Below are positions 1 through 13,880 of a stretch of DNA of 64,000 nucleotides, piece by piece. Location of the stretch: positions 39,609,115 through 39,673,114 of the forward strand of contig NC_045138.2 of the NCBI RefSeq assembly GCF_008831285.2, read 5' to 3'. This stretch comes from Nymphaea colorata (taxonomy: Eukaryota; Streptophyta; Magnoliopsida; Nymphaeales; Nymphaeaceae). The position numbers were made by a program, and so were the translations under genes. Under the pieces are notes generated by a model. It saw only the letters and a list, made by a program, of their open reading frames with translations. It ran no database searches and had not been told where the DNA came from. Position 1 is the first letter of the stretch. Each line of letters begins with the position of its first letter.

Positions 1-516
1 CTTGAAAAAACACGCAAAATGAATAATTATTAGGGCTTCTTCGGAAATCGTCTCCAAAATAGTTGGGCCCCTGAAGAAAAAAAAATTCCGTTTCCCCTTT
101 TACGCCGCAGGGCTCGCCGTCGACGAGTTTCCGGCGCATCGCGGGGTTAGGTTTTCGGTCGTACTAACGGAAAGCGGGGACGTTAAGATACGAAACACAC
201 TTAAAAAAGGAAGGCCCAATATGAGGGCGCGAGTGAGAGACTGAGAGTTGTGCGAGCGAAGCCTGAGTTGGGTAGTGAGTCGCCGTCCGCCTCCACCTCC
301 CACTCCCTCTCTGGTGGCTCGCATTTCTTCACCTTCCGCGGTGGATCTTTTTCATTTTTCTCCTCCGCCGACATGGTGATCTCTTCTCTTGGTTGAGAAG
401 CCGCCGCCGCCGGAGATCTTCTCCTTGCCACGCCGGAGGCTTCCTTTTATCTCGCTCGCTCAATCGACAGTAACTACTGTGTTGTTCCTCTGTGACGGGG
501 CTAGGGTTTCAGTTTT
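1..516 (+). promoter_or_regulatory. Upstream region and 5' leader of the ADNT1-type gene
   Basis: The first 516 bases hold no gene. Two site II-type elements are visible: TGGGCC at 64-69 and its reverse complement GGCCCA at 213-218. Such elements are known from promoters of plant nuclear genes for mitochondrial and ribosomal proteins. A telo-box-like CTAGGGTTT lies at 501-509, eight bases before the start codon. I see no convincing TATA box. A short out-of-frame uORF (ATG at 373, TGA ending at 396, seven codons) would be in the leader if transcription starts upstream of it. The transcription start cannot be fixed from sequence. Confidence 0.5.
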
Positions 517-3500
517 ATGGCTTCGGAGGATGTTGTCCAGAGCAAGGAATCTGCTGTGTCGACGATTGTGAATTTGGCTGAGGAGGCGAAGCTCGCCAGC
601 GAAGGAGTGAAGGCGCCCAGCCACGCCATTCTCAGCATTTGCAAATCGCTTGTCGCGGGGGGCGTAGCTGGCGGAGTGTGAGTCTCCTCGTCTCTCGTTT
701 CCTTTGTGCTCCTTGCGCTTTCGTTCGTCTTTTCTCTTCGATTCTAGGTGGCTTTGGCCGTTGACGATCAAGGGTTTTTTTCTCCCTCGCTCTGATCTGG
801 TGCAGATAGGCGGCGATCGCTTAGAGTTAAGTTTTTATTTCCTTGGAAAATTATGTAGTTATCTCTTTTAGGTCCCGTGTATTGCTGTGAATCCTCTTTG
901 TGCATCTGTTTTTTCTTCCTATTTTTTTCTGGCCCCGTGTAATTCTTTCTACGACTTATCCTTCTTTTTTCCCTGTTTTGGTCGTCGTACGGATTTTGCT
1001 GGTTATACCTTTCTCAAGGATTTAGAGTATTTGCATTATATTTCTCGTTTTTTCTTTTTTGTAACTAAGTACTCTGTTTAATCTTACTTGGTTGCGGCAG
1101 TTCGCGTGACGCGCGCTGTTCATTTAGCTATTGTGAGTTCCCCAGCGAATGAGAAGAATGCGTGGAAATCCTTGTTCACTGTACAAGTTGTTTCCTTAGA
1201 GACGGTAGCTGCGACAAGCTGCAGCTATTTAGATCGTGTTTCTCTTATTGCATAGTTGCACTGTCTATTTGGTTTAACCGATTAAGAGACAATGAAAAAG
1301 ACATGTTACAGTTTGTCAAGGAACATCGTGCCTGAGAGTTATTAAATACAGTTCACTAGGCGGCGGTCTTATTCCCGGTTGTTGTTGTCTTTTTCCTTTC
1401 GAGAAGTTATTATCCTATTCTTATTTCATCTTATTGTTCCCCTTGGAATCCTATTCCTTTTCTTTAGCTATATATGAATCTCAAACTATTGATCAACCCG
1501 CTCTTGTGATCTTAAGTATTTCAGTGAGTTTTACCCTTTATTTTTGTCTTGGTATAATTGCATCGAAATGTTCTGCAGCAGTCTCTTGTTGTGTTTTTTT
1601 GGGAAAGCCTGATGGGTTGGACTTCCTGATTTTCTTGTCAACATTGTTCAGTTGATGGACGTTTCTTATTTATTATTTTCTAACCTAGTGATTTTTGTTG
1701 TTTGGTTTATACCATTTTGGTTCTGAAGGGTTGAAAATCTAAATTTATAAGTTACTGTCTCATAGCGGTGTTTATTTTCTGGATTTCATGGTGTACCAAA
1801 TATACTGCTTTGATAATGTTTATCTCTAGTTAATGTCAACTTGTGGCACTTAATGATAAACCGTACTTCATTGCAAATTTGATTGGCAAAGGCTACATTG
1901 TCTATTGCTTCAAAGAACTATAAAAAATGGGTGGAACAAATTTAAGAACCATATGAAGAGATACAAAAAAATTTAGAATATTTGTATCTGATCTATAAAC
2001 ATTTTTTTTCCCTTACATTCTGAAAAGTGAAAAGTGTAGGTGAATTCCACGTTGCTCAATGGATCCTTATAAACCTACCAAAGATGCTTTGAACTATTTG
2101 AATATTGAGGCTGGGTGAACAAACAACCACAGATCATCATGCTTTTTGCACAGGGTTCGCTTTAATGAGCTTAATTGGTAAGTTTAATGTGAGATTGTGT
2201 GCAGAATTCCAATCTCTCTTTTTCAGCAAGAATTTTACGCAATTGATGTTTGTAAAGTTTACCCATTTGAGGAATTTAATTGAAATTAGGCAGTTGATGC
2301 TTATGAATAGAGTGTTTACTATAAAGGAATGGTAGCTATCATTTCAAAAAGTGTAATAAAATAAAAAATATAATTTAGTATGCATGTCTGTCAGACGATA
2401 TTGGTCTAAACCCTGTGGGTGACGTATTCACATGGCTGCTAGTCCTTGAATCTGTTGCTGCTGTTTAGTTCCATGTAGATGGGTTTGTTGTGCTGAGATA
2501 ATGTGGCTTGTATGCGAGAATGTGTGTTTCATGATTTCATCTGCTGCCTGTGTGATCTATTTTTCTTTGGTAGGCTTAGAACTCTTGGTTGTGCCTACTA
2601 CTCTAATTTTTCTTCTGGTAAACTGATAAGATCACTAATCTTGTTACCTTTATTTGGAGAAAAGCGCAAAAGCGGTTCTCTATTTGAAATTTTGAATAAC
2701 TTGTTCGCTTTCGTATGATTGTACTAATTGATAATTTTTTCTTGTTTCATTTGTATTTATTTTAGTCAATTGTGATGAAATGCTTATTGACGCAAATGGG
2801 AATAATATATAAGTGGAAATGCTTTTGTGATTTTGTCTATTATTTTTGACATTTACTCTGTTAATTGGAAATGGTTTTTGAAAGCTGAATGACTGTCCAT
2901 TTTGGTTATGTATATGACTGTAGTTGTTTTTTTCTTTTGGCTTTTTTTTGTTTGGTTTAAAATTCAATAGTGATGATTGATTTTCATGACAGGTCACGAA
3001 CTGCTGTTGCACCTTTGGAGCGTTTAAAAATTCTGCTCCAGGTAGTTTTACGGGCCTTATTTGCATCGATTGTTAATCATTTTGTTGGTAGCATCACTGA
3101 AATGCTTGTTATATCCTTTGTTCGATGTTTTAAATCTTGGCAAAGCACTTTTGGAAGATCTGTTGATGGTCAATGTGGTTGTTAATGGGTTTCTTTTCTT
3201 ACTTTGTTATACACTAGCAATACTTGACCATAGCTTGTCAGTGACATCCTCTCTAGGAAGTAGTCGAAAATGACCCATCTTGATTCTTAGTTCCACTCTC
3301 TTAAATGTAGTAGGTGAAAGGCATTCTTAGTCCAGCCATACTTATTTTATTAATTACATGTTCATGTTTGAGTAGAATGTGAAGTCAATAGAAAAGAAGA
3401 GCGTGATGTTTCCAAGAAGTTGAATGAATCTAAGTACTTGTTTATCTATAAAATTAAACAGTTTATTATCTATTATTCTATGATAGAAGCTCCAATACAT

Positions 3501-6500
3501 TGAGTAGAGAGAAGGAAAAGTCCTTGGTTAATAATGATGTCATTGCATTAATGAAAAATGAATTGTTTATCCTTCAAGAATAGGTTTGCTTAATCTTTTG
3601 ATGTTCCTTTGTGTCCCTAAGTTATAATTTAATTTTGTATTATTGAGATTTAATCCTAATAAGTCTAAGTTGGTTGTTAACTGACTTGTGTTGTCAATTT
3701 GCAACTAGTTAGTCATTGGTTGTTAACTGACTTGTGTTGTCAATTTGCAACTAGTTAGTCAAACTAGTCGGCTAGTTGTGCTAGCCAGTGGTCAAATGAT
3801 TAATCCCTGACCTACTTATATGTCTTCTTTGTATAGATATACATGCTTTTGTATAATATATGCTTAATTACTTTTAGTCTAATGACTTGTCCAGACTCAG
3901 ACGGAGTAGTCCTGGCTAGTTCTTTTAAGGCCTTGAGTAGCCTGTATCTAACTTCTGGGTTGGCAAATTTGGGATTACTCATGGAATATTTAGGAACTTT
4001 AGGAATTCGTAGGAAGGAATATTTTTCCCTCGCCATCTCAATACTCATTTTGACTACAAACGGGAAGGCTAATTGCATTTTCCCGAGTTCAAGTGAAGAA
4101 AACCCCTTTTTTTAAGCTGAATTGGGTATTTTCTATTCCTCATTGGACTGAATTCATTACTTGCTGGCAGTTGGGCATTAATTTGAAGTCATATATTGCA
4201 AAGTTACTTGATAGAGGACTCTATTATGTCAATTATCAACAGTACATGCCATGCTCAAATTATTGTTTGTTTCAGTTTTTTGATGGTTTAGATAAAATGC
4301 AAATTTTTGAGTTTTTTGTCTTTTTTGAATGAGCTGTTTTCCTGTTTTTTGTGACAATGGATAATTGATGTTCAAATCAAGAATGATGCTATTTAAAACA
4401 ATTCAGATAATTGTTTGAAGGAATTTAAGAAACATTCACCATCATTTGAAAGAGTAAGCTTGAACCTTATTTTTGTACAACTGATGGAACCTGCCAACAG
4501 TTGTATGGTGCTGCAATTTTCTACAAGTGAAAACTCGTAGCTGATAAATTCCTCAATGATGATGTATATGCTTGTATACACTATACGGTGGATTATCAGG
4601 TAGGCACAATTTTTTTGGTATATTACTTAGATAAATATTAGTGTCAAGTTTCAACCTTTGAGTATTCATGGAAATCTGCCATTTCACTTGCAACCTTTTT
4701 GGTCACAATGTGGTCTTCAGCATCATGTATGAATGTGATAGTTACTGATGCTAATAATTTTTTGAACAGATATTGTTTGAATTGTTTTGAGGTGTGTCAT
4801 GTAACACTTGCAATCTTTTTGGTGCCAGTGTTTTGCCATTGACAACTTTCCAGAAGATATTGAACTCTAGAACCTTTAGCTGCAAAGTTGTGAAATGTGT
4901 AATGTAAGTTGTAACCATATTGGTCGAGCCCAAAGTTAGATACTTAATGTTATATAATATAAAGGACACAAAACAGTGCAAATTAGTCTCTTGGTATTAA
5001 AAATTCAATAGATTTTTTTTAAGTAGAAAAAATACAAAGTAATGAAAAAATTAGGGGAAAAAAAAACTCTATGAAAAAGCTTGAATTGTATATACTCAAA
5101 GAAATAGCAAATATATATCTACAGGCTATAACATGCATGCTTTCATAGAAAAATAATCGAAGTTGACCACCTAAATTAATCCCAATACTTAAATGTGTGT
5201 CAAAATAAATAAGTTTTCATTATGTGACATACTCATAGTCGTTGAAGTCTTTAGGCAACTTATGGTCACAAAAGTTGATTTTTTTTTGAATTTTTGAGAA
5301 TAAACATCAAAATTTGTAAGAGAAAGCTCTATTTTTATTGCATGAAATCAGTTTTTCTTTTAAATTAATTTCAAATGTGTAAGAATGTCTTCCATCAAAC
5401 ATGATATTCAATCTTAAGAAATTCATGTAACTTTAAAATAATAAAAACTTTTTCTGACATTTCTTTTTCTATTTTCAAGGTGCGATGTAAGTTACACCTC
5501 ATATTACATGGCAATGTACTATGCTAATTGCAACACTGTTCAGCTGGACAGGTAATAGCATGGATGTGATGGCTAATGAGTGTTTCTAAACAATATCTTC
5601 TTAAATTATGTCTAAAACATATATGGTTAGAAAATCATTACAAATGTACCTCGGGTTGGGAGAGCCAAGCAATAAATAAAAGACAGCAAGCAAAATCTTC
5701 TTATGTCTAGAACATGTGTGGTTAGGAAACCTTAAAATGTATGTCTTGTTGGAAGAACCAAGCAATAAAACAAAAGATCATGATGAGGTTGATGGAATTT
5801 GTTAGAATCTGGGAGGATGGTTTACACAACAAAAAATTTGCCTTAGCAACTTCTACTGTTTATATAGGTAACTGTGAGTTCTTATCAGGATATGCAAAAG
5901 AGTTTTTTGTCATTTATGGGTGTTCGTTTTCTTGGTCAGAGGCATTCTAAATTTCTCACTATTTTATTTGTTATTTTTGCTGAAAGTTTCTATACTTTTG
6001 TCTCAATGTTCTTATTTGCTTGTAACTGATTTCTGATCGTGCTAAAAATAGGTACAAAATCCGCACAACATAAAGTACAATGGCACCATTCAAGGGTTGA
6101 AATACATATGGCAGACAGAAGGTTTCCGAGGGCTATTTAAAGGAAATGGAACCAATTGTGCACGCATAGTGCCAAACTCTGCTGTTAAGTTCTTCAGCTA
6201 TGAGCAGGCATCTAGGTACTAAAACCAGGCCTTTCATGATGGATAGCAGTTATATTTTATTTTTTGCCTGGGTGATGAATATATTTTCCAGTATTTGTAG
6301 CAATAATTTTTCTTCTTTTGTTGAATTAATTGCTTATGTAACCTCATGTAAGACTTTTGGACTCAGCCACTCAGGGAATCATTTAGGTTACACTTACATT
6401 GGAATATAGATGGCTTAGTGCCTTTGTAATTAATTTAGTCCATACGTACCGTCAACATAAGTATGTGCTTCCTTTTTGGGTGTGGATAATGTTTGATACC

Positions 6501-9500
6501 AACACCCTAAACAAACATGGTCATCTTAGGTTAGCTGGCTGTCATTTTGAATGTAGAGGATGATGATATTGATAGCTTTCTAATTTCTAAGGTCAGAATA
6601 TGAACTGAGCTGAGAGGAACCTTGTCTAGTTGTATACCATAAATGAATGGTGAACTTATGAATCTTTTATGAGATTCTATAGAAAACATTGTGAAGCAGA
6701 TGTGCATTTTTGTATGCTATTTAAGATTTTATTTGACAATGGACAAGCTTCCTTTTGTTCTCTCTCTCTTTCTGTGCGTACCTATATATGCACTATGCAT
6801 CTATGTGTGCTGATGTAGTTGTTCTTGTTTATACGTAGATTTCCTGTAATGCTTTCAAGTCACTAGTTAATGGTGTGAGAATACTTGAACCAGTTCCATT
6901 AGGGAAGCTACTTGTTCTACAGAGGCAACTTTTCGCAGCATATGCAAGATCTTCTCTTTTTGCTGATTCTTTGTTGTAACATTATACATTTTGGATGTAT
7001 CAGATCACTTTTTTTCTAATTCTAACACTAGTTGTGTACACCTACCTACATGCTGTATGACATGCTTCCCTTGGTATTTGAATGGCAAGTGATAGAAATG
7101 TTGTCCTAGTGTATGACTCTTTAAGTGGTCCAACACTGCTTTAGTTTCCAGGTTCTCCTGCAAAGGCCACTAGGCGATGCTACCGTAGCATCAATGTCCT
7201 TTAATGGTTCTGTGATGCAATAACGTTGTCATCCTTTATCACTCTCTTCTAGTTTATGTCCTGCTCAAGTCTTGCCTATTTAAACACCCATTCAGGCTCC
7301 TCGTTGGCAGTTGTACCTTTTGCACCTGTTATTATTGTAGCGAAATCTGTATTGCTTTTTCAGACTCCACAATTTATTTTTTTCAAGCAAATAACTTGTG
7401 TTTAGCTTCTTGTTCTTCATATGGTTCAAGTTAGACCCTTAGAGTGATGATGGATTTTTTTTATTCATGTTTGTTGCTGCAGAAGTAAATGTTGGGTTTG
7501 TAGGAACTGTACTTTTATGTTAACTTTGCTTGTTCGTATGTGCTCTCCTCAACTTAATCATGCAAGAGGGAAGTACGTCTGAAGTTACTGTATGTTGCTA
7601 CGTATTGCATACCTCTATAAAAATGAATAGTGGGTCACTATTTTGGTCATCTTTGGGATAACTAACGGCCACTTTTATCCTTTTTCAAAGAATTGTGATG
7701 TGGAACCATATAGTCAGCAAAAGTAATTTTCTATCTTACTTAAAACAATTTTTTTATTACTGCAGTGGAATTTTATGGTTTTACCGGCAACAGTCTGGCA
7801 ATGGTATGGACCTTCTTTCTTTGTCTATCTTGATTCTTTATATTTGTTTGATTATTAAAAATGAGAGAAGGAATAATGCATGAACTTTATAAGATGTTCA
7901 CTTCTGTTGCTGTAACTATAACTCCATGATAAGAAATTCATGGTGGATGTTAGATAAGTCTTCCTGATTTAACTAGAAAATATATCCTGATGATACCTTA
8001 AACGATTTTTTTGTTTTTTTATATTTGAAAGATGTCTAGCTGCCTTCTTATAATATTATGGCTGTGTATTTCCAATTTCTCAAGGAACCTTTTTCTGCGT
8101 AGGACGTCTGACCTTTGTTGTTTTCACGAAATAATACTAAAACATCAATAAGGACTGGAGGGTTGGTCAGAGATTCAGAATCCTCTAGTCTTCCTGTTTC
8201 TTAGGATTCCATCAATATCAAAGTTTCTGTGAAAAAAATGCTAGACTTTAGATAGTTGGGCACAACATTAATGTTACACGAGTTCAGCACATTAACCTGG
8301 ACAAGTCTGTAAATATCAAGTGGCTTTTTGGCTGAGGACAGATAAATGAACTACCTCACTGCAGCGAGTAAGAGTGGCGAACTTATTTGGATTGAGAACA
8401 TGGAAAGTTTCTATCTTACTTCAGAAACCGAAAGTGTATTACTGTTTGTCATGGATGGAGATTGATCACCCATTGCCATTTATTTATAGTCAGCTTGCTC
8501 TGTGCATTGGAAAGAAAGGTAGATGGGGTATTGAAGCAAAAAATGTTCCTACCTTTTCATGACACTGCATGCTTTAGTGGAAGAAATGGGTATTTTAAGA
8601 ACAAATTTCATGGTTGGAGCCTTATCTGGCAAAAATCCTGACTGGTTGGCTGGCTAGTTCAACTAGTCGGTTGAGGAGATGCTTATCAACTGACTTGTCT
8701 TTCAAACAATGACTTGCTGTTCAAACTAATTAATTGGTCAGCCTCGTAATTGGTCAGCTGACTAATCGTTGGCCTATATGTGCATTCTTTGTGTGTGTGT
8801 GTATATGTTTCTGTATTCATTTCCATATAAACATGTATATTTATTTACTTATATTTAATATACTTGGACTGAGTAGTCATTTTAAGTCTTGAAAGGCCTG
8901 TGTCCGACTTCCAAGTTTGACAACTTAGGTCGGAACCTTTTGGGTCCTGCTTCTCTATGCTTATTTTGAAATACCTGGATGTTTCAGGGGTGAAAATTGT
9001 TTTGCACATAACTTTCTTGATAAGTTCGTTTGATATTTTTGTTTTTGGCATTCTGGTTTTCTTTTATTCCCCTTTGGAGCTTACTGATTGGTATATACAG
9101 TTTTGCTGAGTTATATAATGCACATATTGTTATTTGCCATGAATTTGATGGCTTTATTTTGTTTTTATCTGCTTTGGCAGAGGATGCACAGCTCACTCCA
9201 GTTTTGCGTCTTGGGGCTGGAGCATGTGCAGGCATTATTGCAATGTCTGCAACTTATCCCATGGACATGGTTCGCGGAAGGCTGACTGTTCAGGTCCTTA
9301 ATATTTGCATTTTCTGCTCAAGTTTACCCTTGATAAAATTTGCATTTTCTGTTATTGAATGCATACTATTGTCCCTTCCTTGTAATGTGTAATGGTTCAT
9401 GCAGACGGATAAGTCTCCATACCAGTATAGGGGAATGTTTCATGCATTGTCAACTATCCTACGTGAAGAAGGTTTTCGAGCTCTATACAAGGGGTGGCTT

Positions 9501-11863
9501 CCTTCTGTCATTGGAGTGGTTTGTGAAATCTTTCTCCTTATTGTCACAGATTGTACCGATAATCTGCAATTCTGGATGGTTCAATATTTTGTCTTGCTTT
9601 ACATATCAACGCCTTGCAACATTCTGATTGTTTTACAGAGGAAGGTTGCAAGTCTATTCTTTCATGCAGAACATTTGAGTGATTAGAACATGTAAATAGT
9701 AAATATAATAAAATGGTATTTCCTCAATGTTGTGAAAATCTATTTATCTTGTCTGTTCTTACTATCTTGTATTAATATATTACAACCGTACTTCCACCTG
9801 CTTGTCTCTCTAATACATGAATAGATTGATGACTATATTATCACATTAATAGAAGTTTCTGTTACATTCTTGGTTAAAAGATTAAAATGTCATCCAAAAG
9901 AAATTTCTTTTTGCTCCACATTTATTTGAAGTAAGAGACAAAAAATCAGCCAATATTTGTGCTTTGATTTTGGACTAGTTATCTAGTCACTGAAGAAGTC
10001 AAACCTAAATTCTTATGGTTAAATAGTTGGTTAAGATATAATAACTAATGGGCTATTTTGGATAAAAGGGTAATTAACAAGGTGTTCATGACCTTTGATA
10101 ATATTTTGACTAGTGATGTAAAGGTGATTAGACATTCTTTAGTAATGTTAGGCAACTTTAGCGAGAGCATAATCGCTTTTGTACTGTGGAGGGGAAACCT
10201 AATAGGAAAATAAAATCAGGACATGCCTATTAAGGCATTCAGGTGTTTTTGCTTAAGATGAAGGATGAAGATTATTGTCATTATTTTGATGCCATTTGGT
10301 AGCCATAATATTATTTCTACCTTTTTCGATGATAAAACAAGTTCAAAATTTGTTTGGGTGTCTTTTTAAAGTTCTCTACTATTTTTGTAAATAATATAAA
10401 AGCAATATATTTTGACATTACAAAATTGTTCTCTTATGAAATCTTTGGTGTAATGACATGATTGACCTTTTATCTATCATTGTTCTTTTGTATGGTTCAA
10501 TTATTTTTTTTGTTTATTAATGAAAAAGACCATTGGTTTGCAAAGCGTAACTTAATGAATAACATTTGGTTTCACCTGAAATATGTAGTTTGTGACTGTT
10601 CAGGAGTTTGATTTGCAGTCTCATTCATCACTAGCTTATACAAGTCTTTAGCCTATTATGACTTGTTCCTTTTATTTCCACAGGTTCCTTACGTTGGACT
10701 AAACTTTTCTGTATACGAGTCTTTGAAGGACTGGTTAATCAAAACAAGACCTTTTGGGCTTGTTGAGGACAATGAACTAGGTGTGACTACAAGGCTTGCC
10801 TGTGGAGCTGTAGCTGGAACAATTGGACAAACAGTTGCATACCCACTGGATGTCATTCGTAGAAGAATGCAGATGGTAGGCTGGAGCCATGCAGCATCAA
10901 TTGTTACAGGGGATGGGAGACGCACGGCTGCTCCGGAGTATAATGGCATGGTTGATGCATTTAGGAAAACAGTTCGCAATGAAGGTTTTGGGGCTTTATA
11001 CAAGGGTCTAGTTCCTAACTCTGTGAAGGTGAGTGCTATCGTGTTTGCTGGAAGAGGAGCATGATTAAGGATCTATGGGGTTGTTAGCTTCACAGCTCAC
11101 ATCGAAGTAACTCCATTCTCTTCAAGGGAAATTACTCACTGCCCATTTAGATTGCTTGAAAACCATAAGTTGGTCCTATCTTCTGAAAAGGTGATCCTAC
11201 CTAACAAATCAGTTTGGTAAGGAAGGGATGTTTATTAAACTTAATAGACACCATCAAGTCAGGGTTAGTAAGAATGTGGAGGCATTTTGCCTCCCTTGTT
11301 ATTGAATTTTTGGTAGGGATTAGGAGATTTACAGATGGGTGGTAGCATCACAGACATGCACAAGACACACAGACAGGGACATAAAAGAGAGGGGAGATTG
11401 ACAAACTAATCACAAATTTGTCATGTCTTGGCTGGTGTGACTGCTCATTAAGGCCTACTTTGTAGGATTAATGATTTAGCTGGTTGGGTAGGTCAATCTA
11501 AGAATTCAGCATTTTAAATCTGGGTGATGCCCCAACAATACAGGAAAAGGTCTTTAATCCTTATTTATGCCCTACAAAAGGAGTCACCTTGTTGTCTGTT
11601 TTATGCCTTGTCTATGTTTGTGCATGTCACTACTATGCATCAGCATGAAGTCATGGCTGCCTGTCCATGGTAGTTTTAGGTTCATGGGTTGGTGGTACTG
11701 TTTGTTTCAAGACATATCTATTTGTCATCTGCATGTGGAAAGTACTTTAGCCGGCTGAATTATTGTTTTAATATTGCAGGTTGTGCCATCTATTGCTATT
11801 GCATTTGTGACATATGAGATAGTTAAAGATGTTTTAGGAGTTGAGATGAGAATATCTGACTGA
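517..11863 (+). CDS. ADNT1: Mitochondrial adenine nucleotide transporter (ADNT1-type carrier), 8 coding exons
   Basis: Coding exons are 517-677, 2993-3041, 6052-6215, 7766-7803, 9181-9293, 9405-9518, 10684-11028 and 11780-11863. All introns are GT-AG, and the joined frame gives 355 aa with no stop. Three mitochondrial-carrier signatures are present, one per repeat: PLERLK (residues 61-66), PMDMVR (164-169) and PLDVIR (267-272). This is the six-helix fold of the SLC25 family in the inner mitochondrial membrane. The N-terminus (MASEDV, then NLAEEAK) and the C-terminus (VKDVLGVEMRISD) match Arabidopsis ADNT1 (about 352 aa) as I remember it. That protein exchanges cytosolic AMP for matrix ATP. 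The start is fixed by the conserved MASED N-terminus directly after a CTAGGGTTT leader motif. Introns 1 and 2 are 2.3 and 3.0 kb; intron 5 is only 111 bp. Reading on from exon 6 or exon 7 into the following intron leaves long ORFs, so intron retention would give truncated carriers. Family assignment is very secure; the exact substrate is inferred from similarity. Confidence 0.95.
3670..3761. repeat. 46-bp perfect tandem duplication in ADNT1 intron 2
   Basis: Unit 1 spans 3670-3715 and unit 2 spans 3716-3761, with no mismatch. It sits at the left edge of a block (about 3660-4060) containing CTAGT/GACTTGT-rich sequence. A diverged relative of that block occurs in intron 4 at about 8640-8960. 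Confidence 0.9.
8640..8960. repeat. Dispersed CTAGT/GACTTG-rich repeat in ADNT1 intron 4
   Basis: This block resembles 3660-4060 in intron 2. It has GACTAGT-like motifs, then a TATATGT-rich stretch, then a related tail (the 'gagtagt...aaggcc...ctaacttc' pattern of intron 2 corresponds to 'gagtagt...aaggcc...cgacttc' here). Both are probably decayed copies of one interspersed repeat. No terminal repeats or coding capacity were found. Confidence 0.45.
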
Positions 11864-12400
11864 GGTTGCCATGACCGAGGGCGCAGTTGAGGGCTCAGAT
11901 GTGATTTTTGTAGGCATCAAAGACCAGAGGAAGATAATATCTTATAATGCATATTGGTTGCTGATTGTGCCTGAAAAAACACACACTTTAGTAGGACTAA
12001 GCAGTCTGTTTTCTTCATTCTTATGCAGTCAATAAAGCATTATAAAGGGGGTAATGGAGGAAGTTACTTCAGCATTCAAGCCGTAACTCTTCTATGTGAT
12101 CTGTTGTAGCATTTTCTCTTTGTTTGGTTTCTTTGAAGGTATCATCTTATTTTTGGGTTTCTGCTCTAGGTCTTTTATCATATCTCAGCCTAGAATTATG
12201 CTCAAAATGTCTGGCGCATGAGAAATTTAAATTTATGGTGCTCACGTGGGTTAGACATTTTTTCCCTCATTACGTAGGATTCTATTCTGTGAATAACTCT
12301 GGCAATTGTCTTGTAAGTTTGCTAATACCTGATGTGATGTAATGCACCAGAGAGCTTTTGGATTTTGATACTTGATAAAATAAAAGGAATCATTCATGAG
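11864..12400 (+). other. 3' UTR region of the ADNT1-type gene
   Basis: The sequence after the stop codon carries a canonical AATAAA at 12031-12036, about 170 nt downstream of the TGA, in AT-rich surroundings. This is the likely polyadenylation signal. More T-rich sequence follows to about 12.4 kb, with no ORF of note. Confidence 0.5.
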
Positions 12401-13880
12401 CTATAATAATTCCTTATATACTCTGTTTTATTCAACTGTCTACATTTGACATTTTGTATATCATCGTTTTACAACTGCTAGAAAGGAAAAAAATGCAGCT
12501 TCAAATTACGACTTGCAAATGTTCTTTGGATGTTGATGGTGCAGTGATCTTCTACTCGGATTGGGACTAGAGGCCTCTTATTTGGCCTGAAATTTGTGAC
12601 CTGACGTGTCTAGCCATTTGCAGCTTGATCGTTTTATATTATTATTTCTACAACCTTCATAACCTCTTTACGAAATATTACACTCTTGCTGGCATCAGCT
12701 CATGTTATCGTGGATTTGCTTTGTGATTTTCTTAATTTCAAATTGTCACGGTCAATCGAGTCCTGCCGGTCTCTTCATGGTTGCTCGACTATTCACTATT
12801 CCTTGGACTGCAATGTTCTTTAGTTATTCAACTTTATGATTATCCTTGCGGATCCATGTTCTCTTTCTTATCTTGTTTTCTTCCATCTAAGTTCTCTTTT
12901 TTCCTAGTAACCTCACCAAAGCTCTGGATTTTAGCGCTTCTTGACGATGAAGATGTTCTTTTTCTTGAACTTGTCCTTTCTGTTGTCTCGACTGCAAACA
13001 ACGCAAAGTGCTGGTTTTCTTTCTGTGGCTTTAATATTTGGTTGCTTTCCATTATCGGGTTTTAATCATCCAAGATTCTCTATTCTGGAACGGACAGAGA
13101 GAAAGGAGGGTTTTCGATCCTTTTTATGTCCGTACCTCAACCTTATCTTTGGTCAAGAACCTGATTATCGGGTTCTCTGCATTCGAGGAATTCACTTCTT
13201 GAGCATTGTTAACCGAAGATGAAAACTTGAATTTGTTTTGTTTTTCCTCTGACCTGTGTTGAAACCATTTATGTCAATCTCTTCTGCCCTCTTCGTTTAT
13301 TTGAAACACAATGAAACAACATTCAGGATGCTGAACTTACTCGCACGTGGCGAGTACCCTTGTCATTGGGGATTTGCTTAGACTGGTGCGAAGGTTGGTG
13401 CCTCTATAATTTTAATTGTGGCAACTTTACAGCAAAGATCCAATTTAAAAACTGCCTCAAATCCCTATGCCTGTCTACAAGATTTTCTTAATTGCTTTTT
13501 TCTTTTTCTGGTTTGGTCGTATGATTAGCATGCATTTAAATGACGCATGTAACTGTTTCCGTTAAGCATTTTCTTCACTTGTGTCTTGTACATTAACATT
13601 TTCATGTGGCTAGCCAAGCCTCGGTTCTGTATAAAACAGATATTTATACAAATTTCTAGCTCACAGTTTCTTCGTGTCAGCATACAAGGGGAAATAACCT
13701 GTGTTTCCTTTGCACTCTTTCCGAAGAAAAATTGCGGGAGAGTAGGTCGCGCAAACCTTGATTTATCTCAAAAGAAGCTGTATATACAAGAACTACAGAA
13801 GACTAGAATTTCGAGGAGCACCGTTGGGACAAGTCTGTCTATAGTCGAACCAGCTAATGTCAATAGATTGGAGTAGAATT
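12401..13880. other. Intergenic, no recognised gene
   Basis: T-rich spacer. The longest open frames (about 90 codons around 12.78-13.22 kb) are rich in Phe/Leu/Ser, overlap each other on both strands and resemble no family I know. I see no transposon ends here. Confidence 0.5.

Noticed and set aside
12781-13222. Overlapping ORFs of about 94 codons
   Set aside because: Phe/Leu/Ser-rich translations of T-rich spacer, overlapping on both strands, with no family resemblance.
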